NCBI GenBank assembly: GCA_002084765.1
Contig: NBMB01000109.1
Span: 1-5,124, forward strand
Length of the DNA stretch: 5,124 nt
Direction of reading: 5' to 3'
From: Candidatus Cloacimonetes bacterium 4572_55
Lineage (GTDB): Bacteria > 4572-55
The stretch's first letter is position 1; every line of letters begins with the position of its first letter. Below, piece by piece: positions 1 to 5,124 of the stretch. Both the position numbers and the translations under genes were made by a program. Below the pieces are notes generated by a model. That model was not told the origin of the DNA. It worked only from the letters and a program-made list of their open reading frames with translations, and ran no database searches.

Positions 1-1
1 G

Positions 2-2575
2 GCGGAAGCAGTCTTTCGTGGGAAACCTGTCACCGTCATTAGCGGGCCGCCCGGAACCGGGAAGAGTCAGGTGGCTGTTTCCGTGCTACTTAACGCATGG
101 GCGCAGGGAAAGAAATGCTTGTTTGTTAGCAATAACAACAAAGCTGTCAATGTGGTTAATGAGCGGTTGCGAGCACTTCAAGGGGGAACTCCTGTTGTTG
201 TGCGTGCAGGAAGTTCTAGAGAGAATACGATAATTCCAGACCTTACTCGTATTTTAACGCTTCTTGCGGGAACAGGCGGTGCCGCCGAGACAGAACCTTT
301 AAGAGAAAATATTGTTCCGTTAGAAAAGGAACGTGATGAATTGGTGGCCTTTCTTGAAGATCGGCGCGGAAAGAAAATAGATGATTTGCGAAAAGCGACA
401 TTTGAAGCTTATCAGGAGTACAAACTTTCTTTGGAAAATATCCAAAATGAAAAACGTGTGCTTGATGATGAATTAATTTCTCTGGGGGGTGAAACAGGCT
501 CCAGTTTGTCGGATGCGGAAACGGCTTTTAAAGCTACGCAGATTTGGGTCGACCTGTTCTCGGATGCGCTACGGCTTCGCGAGCAAGATGATGCGCAACG
601 GGATGTTTTAGAGCAGGGAGTAAAGGATTGTGAGAGCCTCCGCAATAAAGCGGTGAAAACGTTGGGAGTTCATGTCGAGCCGTCTGATGATTGTCATTGG
701 CTAATTGATGGGCTTCAACCTGCTTGGCTATTTGATTGGAAGCAAAAACTCGAACCTCTCTTGGGTGGGGATCTAAATCGAATTTTTACAGAAACTTCAT
801 ATCGATTCCAGTTTCCCGAACTTTACACATCTGGCGATGTGCAGCATCTGAAAACAAAAATGCAGTCTTTTTTGGATGACTTAAACGATTGGGTCGTTGG
901 ATTGCAGGGTCGGTTAGATGAGCGCTCGGAGTTTAATAGGGGTTTTGAGGAAAGTCGGCAGCGAATGGCTTCGTATGGCGTACCCTTAGAATCTATTCGC
1001 TGTAAGATTTCTGAGCTGATCGACTGGGTTGATACCTTCAATGAGTATGAGTCCATGCCTCGACGATGGTTCGATGTTTTTCCGTTCTCGCAAAGAAAGA
1101 AACTGGACAGAAAACTATCTGTTTTAGAGCGAGCCTTTCGAAAAAGTTTTCCAGCAAAATATTTTGGAGTTTCCCCGCGAACTGATCGGGAACTATTGTC
1201 TCCTATCATTAAGGTTGCGATTTCTTGGATGGAGTTGAAAAGCCGAGCGATGGAAATGCTCGAAAAAGGAGCAGTCTTAGATTCCGAGCATAGGGAGACT
1301 AAAAATATTGCTGAGTCATTTTCTTTTGCGTCGGCTTATGTTCCACAAACACTCATTCCTTCTGCATGGGAAAGCTTTGCTGAAAAATGTCATGAATGGC
1401 TGGTGCAGTTGGACGAAGATGGGCGGCAACGAACACGTCTTGAGGAAAAGCAATCTTTTGAAGCTGCGTGCCGAGAGCTGGCTGGAGAGTGGCAAAAAGT
1501 TGTTGTATCGATTCCTCTTTTGAATCGTTGGTCTGCAGGTCGTGGTGCAAAATTTCATAGCTTGATGACAGCCATTTCCGTTCAGCCCAACAAAGAAAAC
1601 GTTCAGGAGGCAAGGCGAGTCTTTTTTGATCGTGAGTTTTCTGATTTGGCAGCGAATTGGAATCAAGCTGTTCTTCAACAAGGTCAGCTGGAAACGCTCA
1701 GGGAGCAAAGGGACGGAATCCCAACAGTAACCAGTCGCTTAAATGATTGGCTTTCTGAAAAATCTCCAGATGCTTTTTCTCTGCAAAGATTGAGTGTAGA
1801 TGAGTGGCCTCAAGAAGATGATTTACATGTTTGGCTGACTGGAATTTCCAATTGGCTTGGCCGGAAAAAGGAGTTTTTGTCTGTTGGGTTGCCAGAACTT
1901 GAATCCGTGTCAAATCAAAGTTATGAGGAAGCTTTTGAGAATCTGAAGAGTGCGTTGGGTGCGCTTCCTGATGGCGAACAAAAAACAACAATGGCATCCA
2001 TTCTTGAAAAGTTGGCGGAAGAATCCGCGTGGCCTGTGGCAGAAATTAGAGAAATTCTGAAAAACTTTGGCTCTGATCGTATCCATTCGACATTAAGTGG
2101 TTTGGAAGCTCAACTTCAGGATTTATCTTTAAAATATGCGCGCGGTTTGTGGCTTTCTCGTCTTCATGGGGATGATGAGGCGTGTCAGGCGGTGGCTAGC
2201 CTTCAGGGTGCGTTCCAACACTTAAAAATTAGACCTAAAGATTTTCCTATATTCCGGAAGGCTCTCTCTCTTGCTCCGATATGGATTTCGACCGCCCAAT
2301 CTTCGCAGTCTATTCCGTTAGAGGCGGGCTTGTTCGATATCGTAATGATTGACGAGGCAACGCAGTGTACTCTTACAAACCTTTTGCCTTTAATTTATCG
2401 TGGGAAAACATTGGTGGTGTTGGGTGATGAGCATCAGCTTCCGCCAATTTTTGGAGTTGGGAAATATGATCAGGAGGTTGTGGCTCGTCACCATAATGTA
2501 GAGGGGTATCTGTCCACTCTCGGGCATTATGGAAAAAACGTTTATTCCACTGCGGTTGACGTCTGGAATGTATAA
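2..2575 (+). pseudogene. UPF1/DNA2-like SF1 helicase, N-terminal part (motifs I-III), 5' end outside window, broken at 3' end
   Basis: The frame is already open at the left edge, so the true start lies upstream; the GTG at 71 follows the Walker A motif and cannot be the start. Counting residue 1 at base 2, Walker A GPPGTGKSQ is residues 15-23, a motif Ia-like SNNNKAV is near 43-49, Walker B IDEATQC is near 783-789 (D784, E785), and motif III GDEHQLPPI is at bases 2423-2449. These are hallmarks of AAA_11/AAA_12 SF1 helicases, which use ATP to move on or unwind nucleic acid. Motifs Ia and II are separated by about 730 residues rich in Glu, Lys, Leu and Trp with charged heptad-like stretches, probably coiled coil. 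After '...VYSTAVD' the frame runs into a TAA at 2573-2575, where family members continue to motifs IV-VI. The rest is in another frame downstream. Helicase class is very secure; loss of function is likely. The substrate is unknown. Confidence 0.88.
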
Positions 2576-2576
2576 G
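2560..2576 (+). other. Inferred deletion/frameshift junction inside the helicase gene
   Basis: To the left, frame 2 ends with VYSTAVD, a normal family sequence just after motif III. To the right, frame 3 resumes with SGMYKVHVAGIARRGSNGKSW, also family-like. Intact relatives, as I recall them, have about 50 residues between these points, including an 'HYRSHP..I..FSN' block. That block is in neither frame here. A deletion whose length is not a multiple of three explains both the missing block and the +1 frame change. The exact endpoints cannot be fixed without an intact homologue. Confidence 0.6.
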
Positions 2577-3323
2577 GTTCACGTAGCTGGCATTGCACGG
2601 CGTGGTTCGAATGGGAAAAGTTGGATGAATAAACCAGAGGCTGAAGCTGTGCTTGCAAAGATTGTGGCACTTAGAATCCACCCGTCCCTAACACATAAAA
2701 GCATAGGGGTCGTGACACCTTTTAAAGCGCAGAAAGAATTAATTGCTCAATTGCTGGAAACAAACGGACAAGCTGAAGTGCTGGTTGGAACGGCAGATAC
2801 TTTTCAGGGAGACGAGCGGGACATTATGATTTTCAGTCCGGTTGTCTCCCATGGGATGGAGAATAATCAGGGAGCGGTTCGATGGCTTGAAGATCCTCAC
2901 AATCGTATTAATGTTGCTTTGACCCGTGCTCGGGATGCCAATTTTATTGTGGGAGATTTTGAAACTTGTAGGAGTCTTCCAGGGATTCTCGGAAAGTTAA
3001 TTGAGTATTGTGAAACGATCGAGTTGCTTCGGGAAACGAGTCCGGCGGAGTTATATCTCTTTAGCTGGATGATGATTAAAGGGTGGAATCCTGTTGTTCA
3101 GCACTCAGTAGCTGAAATGCAAGTGGATTTTTGTTTGAAAGCCGAGAACGGAGACCGCTTCGCTATTGAGGTTGACGGGAAGGTCGGAACAGACGGGGAA
3201 TGGATACATCTTCCTGAAATGGATGATGCGAGAGATGTTGCCTTGAGAAATCATGGGTATGAACCACTTCGATTTCCTGCCAAAGAGGTTTTTCAAACGC
3301 CCTTGTCGGTTATTCAAAAAATC

Positions 3324-3330
3324 GAGGAGG
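3324..3330 (+). promoter_or_regulatory. Shine-Dalgarno site for the FRG gene
   Basis: GAGGAGG lies 4 bases before the ATG at 3335, inside the last codons of the helicase. It supports that start and indicates translational coupling to the helicase reading frame. Confidence 0.7.
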
Positions 3331-3334
3331 CATT

Positions 3335-4159
3335 ATGTGCGGGATAAAAAAAAGATTTTTTGATGAGGTAGGGAAAATAGAGAAAAAGAGTCATGATGAA
3401 CTTGAGGCGTTTCATTATCCAGGGAGCTTAGACCTAAGCCTCGAAATGTTGGATGTTGCTAACGATTCTTTGAACAGCCTTCGGAAATACTCTTGCGGCG
3501 AGTCTTTTGCAGAAAAGAGTTTTTCTACACTTCGTCAAATGTTTGATTTTTTTGGCGATAGTAAAAATCACCACGGCTTGGTTTTTCGGGGGCAGGCGAA
3601 TGCTGAGTGGGAGTTAAATTCCTCGTTGGTTCGTTTGTATAAAAAATATGGCTTTTATTGTGAAGATGGGTCAGGGGATGTGAATTCAGATGACTATAAG
3701 GAAGTAGATGAGTTGTTTTCTCTCATTCCCAATAGCATGAAGACACCGTCGCCAGAACAGAAGCTTTTGTTTGCTCAGCATTACGGATTCCCCACAAGGC
3801 TATTAGATTGGACGGAGAGTTTGGACATCGCTTTATTTTTCGCATTTGAGCGCATTCCTGAAGAAAGCAAAACTGTTGCTCTTTTTCCTGTTGATCTGGG
3901 GAAAGTGTATCTTTCCGACTATATATACGACGTTCATTATCCCTCAGTAGATGATGAGTGGACGGTAGATGATAGGTGGACACCAACAGAATTGTTGGCT
4001 CAACTGAAAGAAAGAAATATCCTCCCAGATCAAGTGCTCTTGTGGCTGCTGAAAAAGAAGTTTCATTTTAAACCGAACTCCTGGGATTTCATGCGTCCAA
4101 AAAGTTTTTGGGAGATATTCCTGTCCCCTTCGAGCAGTCTTTTGGAAAAGCATCTTTAG
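3335..4159 (+). pseudogene. FRG-domain protein, N-terminal and core part, frameshifted near the C-terminus
   Basis: The product carries the two signatures of the FRG family (PF08867): GLVFRGQANAEWEL, with FRGQ at residues 84-87, and AQHYGFPTRLLDWTESLDIALFFAF, with Q148, H149 and R155-D158. The biochemical role of FRG domains is not settled; they often occur in accessory and phage-defence loci. The start at 3335 has a GAGGAGG site 4 bases upstream and overlaps the helicase end, so the genes were coupled. The first ~220 residues look intact. From about base 3990 the reading frame no longer matches the family, and the ORF stops at 4157-4159 after 274 residues. The expected FRG C-terminus (LPVSLRSEVMDYL...SLFPNVD) is found in frame 1 downstream. 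Family identity is secure. That it is a broken gene is likely, unless these are sequencing errors. A run of eight A follows directly after the start region (3346-3353), another indel-prone site. Confidence 0.85.
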
Positions 4160-4344
4160 CGCTCCCCTGTACGTGTTTAAAAGCTACTTTGCCTGTGAGC
4201 CTTCGTTCAGAGGTGATGGACTATTTAAAAACCAAAGGGGTTTCGAGGGATAGTCTGTTTCCGAATGTAGACACATTATGTAAGGAGGCTTGTGAGGGGT
4301 TGAAGCTGGAAATGAAACGGGTGATTCCTGATTTCCAGAAATGA
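4108..4344 (+). pseudogene. C-terminal remnant of the FRG-domain gene
   Basis: This is frame 1, read after the damaged section. It contains ATLPVSLRSEVMDYLKTKGV followed by SRDSLFPNVDTLCKEACEGL. The pattern of 'IP..L+.E....L...G+....LFP++D.L' is the usual C-terminal end of FRG proteins. The frame is closed upstream by TAA at 4069-4071, so it cannot join the main ORF without at least one -1 shift between 4069 and 4157. The ATG at 4108 has no clear ribosome-binding site, and the piece is not expected to be a gene of its own. It ends 46 bases before the DUF4160 gene. Confidence 0.75.
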
Positions 4345-4380
4345 TTCTGATTGTTTTTCTGTTACATCATTAATAAAGCC

Positions 4381-4387
4381 GAGGAAG
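4381..4387 (+). promoter_or_regulatory. Shine-Dalgarno site for the DUF4160 gene
   Basis: GAGGAAG lies 3 bases before the ATG at 4391 (GAGGA is 5 bases away). It lies in the 46-base gap after the FRG remnant. That gap is AT-rich and must hold any local promoter, but no convincing -35/-10 pair with proper spacing is visible in it. Confidence 0.5.
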
Positions 4388-4390
4388 AAT

Positions 4391-4657
4391 ATGCCAACAA
4401 TTTCAATGTTTTACGGGATTATCGTTCGAATGTATTGTGCTCCCAAAGAGCATAATCCGCCGCATATACACGTTTACTATCAGGATGATAAAGCCGTTGT
4501 TGAGATAAGAACAGGAACAGTGTTAGAGGGGCATCTCCCAAAAAATAAGTTGCGGGTTCTTCTCGGATGGGTGGAGCTCCGGAAAGAGGAGCTGTTGGCG
4601 GATTGGTCATTGGCGCAGAATGGCGAGTTGCCTTTCAAGATTGACCCAGTTAAATAG
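4391..4657 (+). CDS. DUF4160 family protein
   Basis: The 88-residue product begins MPTISMFYGIIVRMYCAP and continues with EHNPPHIHVYYQDDKAVVEI, then TGTVLEGHLPKNKLRVLLGW and a closing helix ELRKEELLADWSLAQNGELPFKIDPVK. This matches the whole DUF4160 family (PF13711) from end to end: MPTIS-FYGI-I-MY at the start, the HNPPH(I/F)H-YY core, LEG-LP motif, and the W-L---GE---KI-P tail. The length is normal and the gene appears intact. The function is not established. DUF4160 genes very often sit directly upstream of a DUF2442 gene, as here, and the pair has a toxin-antitoxin-like size and layout, although which partner would be toxic is not shown by the sequence. The conserved His and Tyr residues are a possible active or binding site (inference). 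The stop codon overlaps the next gene's ribosome-binding site. Confidence 0.95.
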   Translation: MPTISMFYGIIVRMYCAPKEHNPPHIHVYYQDDKAVVEIRTGTVLEGHLPKNKLRVLLGWVELRKEELLADWSLAQNGELPFKIDPVK

Positions 4658-4661
4658 GAGG
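4655..4661 (+). promoter_or_regulatory. Shine-Dalgarno site overlapping the DUF4160 stop codon
   Basis: TAGGAGG includes the TAG stop of the DUF4160 gene and lies 5 bases before the ATG at 4667. It is a near-perfect site, placing translation of the second gene directly under coupling with the first. Confidence 0.7.
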
Positions 4662-4666
4662 TTGGG

Positions 4667-4972
4667 ATGTATTTATCAGTCATAGATGTGAAGCCGCTTG
4701 ATGATTATGTCCTGTGGTTGACGTTTGAGAACGGGGAGGAAAAGACGTTTGACGTGAAGCCGTATTTGACGCTGGGAAGATTTCAGGAGTTGAAAGATGT
4801 GACGTTGTTCCGAACGGCAAGGGTTTGTTTCGATACGATTGAGTGGGACAACCACCTGGATTTGGATCCAGAGGTTTTATATCAGGACGGTGTTTCGCAG
4901 GTGCAAAGTGAGCCGGAGTTGTTGAGAGTTGCGGAAGAGTCCGCAGAGTACAACGTTCGTTCCGAGAATTAG
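4667..4972 (+). CDS. DUF2442 family protein
   Basis: The 101-residue product starts MYLSVIDVKPLDDYVLWLTF, followed by ENGEEKTFDVKPYL, then a helix-like GRFQELKD and FRTARVCFDTIEWDNHLDLDPEVLY. The 'V.P..DY.L.L.F.NGE...FD+.P.L' strand pattern and the late 'I.W.N..DL.PE.LY' motif are the signature of DUF2442 (PF10387). The N-terminal ~80 residues cover the domain; the last ~20, rich in Glu and Ser, look like an unstructured tail. The role is unknown. The family is commonly partnered with DUF4160 and sometimes with other small toxin-like proteins, which suggests a cognate partner or antitoxin role (inference). The start is decided by the TAGGAGG site. The gene appears intact and is cotranscribed with its upstream neighbour. 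It ends 35 bases before lipA; no terminator hairpin is visible between them. Confidence 0.93.
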   Translation: MYLSVIDVKPLDDYVLWLTFENGEEKTFDVKPYLTLGRFQELKDVTLFRTARVCFDTIEWDNHLDLDPEVLYQDGVSQVQSEPELLRVAEESAEYNVRSEN

Positions 4973-5007
4973 AAAACATCAACGAGTTTTAGGAACTTTA
5001 CTACACT

Positions 5008-5124
5008 ATGACCGATTCAACTCCATCTAAAAAACTCCGCCCAAAAGTGCAACGGTTGCCGCAGTGGCTTCGTCGTCCGATTTCTACGGACGAGAAGTAT
5101 CCGGATGTGAGCAAACTGCTTGCA
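5008..5124 (+). CDS. lipA: Lipoyl synthase (LipA), N-terminal end only, runs off the window
   Basis: Thirty-nine codons are visible from the ATG at 5008 and the frame is open to the window end. The product begins with a short polar leader and then KLRPKVQRLPQWLRRPI, ending with YPDVSKLLA. The 'LP.WLR+PI.......V..LL' pattern is the usual N-terminus of LipA just before its first cysteine cluster (CxxxxCxxxxxC), which would lie beyond the window. LipA is a radical-SAM enzyme that inserts two sulfur atoms into octanoyl groups on carrier domains of 2-oxoacid dehydrogenases and the glycine cleavage H protein. An AGGAA at 4991-4995 is a weak ribosome-binding site, 12 bases before the ATG. Because none of the catalytic cysteines or the radical-SAM motif is visible, the call rests on the N-terminal motif only. 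Confidence 0.78.
   Translation, partial: MTDSTPSKKLRPKVQRLPQWLRRPISTDEKYPDVSKLLA

Larger units (their letters stand above)
2529..3347 (+). pseudogene. UPF1/DNA2-like helicase, C-terminal part (motifs V-VI) with PD-(D/E)XK (Vsr/DUF559-like) nuclease domain
   Basis: This is the 3' part of the same gene in the next frame. The real homologous stretch begins near 2566; the ATG at 2529 is only the first in frame and its first dozen codons overlap the upstream frame. Visible helicase parts are SIGVVTPFKAQ (RecA-2 strand), GTADTFQGDERDIMIFS (motif V, bases 2787-2837) and NRINVALTRAR (motif VI with its arginine finger, bases 2901-2933). A nuclease domain follows: SPAELYLF helix, VDF (Asp at 3126), AIEVDG (Glu at 3168, Asp at 3174), then DDARDVALRNHGYEPLRF. 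That order is typical of Vsr/DUF559/MTES_1575 endonuclease-like domains. All expected acidic residues are present. If translated alone it would have a second RecA lobe and nuclease but no ATP site. No good Shine-Dalgarno site precedes 2529. It ends inside the start of the FRG gene, 13 bases overlapping. Confidence 0.82.

Noticed and set aside
71-73. GTG as start codon of the helicase
   Set aside because: The frame is open to the window edge and Walker A (bases 44-70) lies upstream of it, so the real start is outside the window.
823-1209. Antisense open frames opposite the helicase and other genes (also 1316-1708, 2373-2681, 4680-4982)
   Set aside because: Composition and lack of any recognisable motif fit shadows of the + strand genes; no ribosome-binding support.
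2533-2539. A AAA AAC heptamer in the helicase frame, a classical -1 ribosomal slippery site just before the frame break
   Set aside because: A -1 slip here leads to frame 1, whereas the C-terminal part is in frame 3 and needs +1. The conserved block between the parts is also missing, so programmed shifting would not restore the protein.
4099-4109. AAAAAG/TTTTTG runs as a programmed -1 frameshift site in the FRG gene
   Set aside because: Neither run forms an X XXY YYZ heptamer in the zero frame; indels at homopolymers or general decay explain the frame change better.
4345-4390. Promoter for the DUF4160 gene (TTGTTT at 4351 with TAATAA at 4371)
   Set aside because: The spacer is only 14 bases and no alternative pair with 16-18 base spacing is convincing.
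4573-4595. AGCTCC/GGAGCT hairpin inside the DUF4160 gene
   Set aside because: Six-base stem wholly inside a conserved coding motif; expected by chance.
4973-4990. AAAAC...GTTTT inverted repeat as terminator before lipA
   Set aside because: Only a 5-base AT-rich stem, with no GC-rich part and no T tract after it.

Overview
The window reads as a bacterial accessory segment that ends against a core metabolic gene. All genes are on the + strand. The base composition is moderate and the ribosome-binding sites are strong and purine-rich (GAGGAGG, TAGGAGG), so a bacterium is clear. The species cannot be fixed from this sequence alone.

Positions 1-3347 hold the remains of one very large protein whose 5' end lies outside the window. 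It is a superfamily 1 helicase/ATPase of the UPF1/DNA2-like (AAA_11/AAA_12) type with a C-terminal PD-(D/E)XK nuclease domain of the Vsr/DUF559/MTES_1575 kind. The Walker A motif sits at the left edge. About 730 residues of coiled-coil-like, Trp-rich insertion follow, then the DEAT Walker B and the GDEHQLPP motif III. The frame breaks near 2560-2575. The next frame carries the TFQGDERD and RINVALTRAR motifs and the nuclease domain. The family segment expected between motif III and the C-terminal motifs (the 'HYRSHP..I..FSN' region) is in neither frame. The break therefore looks like an internal deletion of roughly 50 codons that also shifts the frame.

Positions 3335-4344 hold an FRG-domain protein that overlaps the helicase stop by 13 bases and has its own Shine-Dalgarno site, so the two were almost certainly one operon. 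Its N-terminal two thirds are intact, with FRGQ and QHYGFPTRLLDW. The C-terminal third is scattered over two frames, so this gene is also damaged. A large helicase-nuclease coupled to an FRG protein is a plausible two-gene phage-defence system, present here as a decayed copy.

Positions 4391-4972 hold two intact small genes in tandem, a DUF4160 protein and a DUF2442 protein, spaced 9 bases apart. This is a widespread pair with a toxin-antitoxin-like layout. At 5008 the start of lipA (lipoyl synthase) begins and runs out of the window; it marks the return to core genome. No RNA gene, CRISPR array, insertion sequence or convincing terminator was seen.
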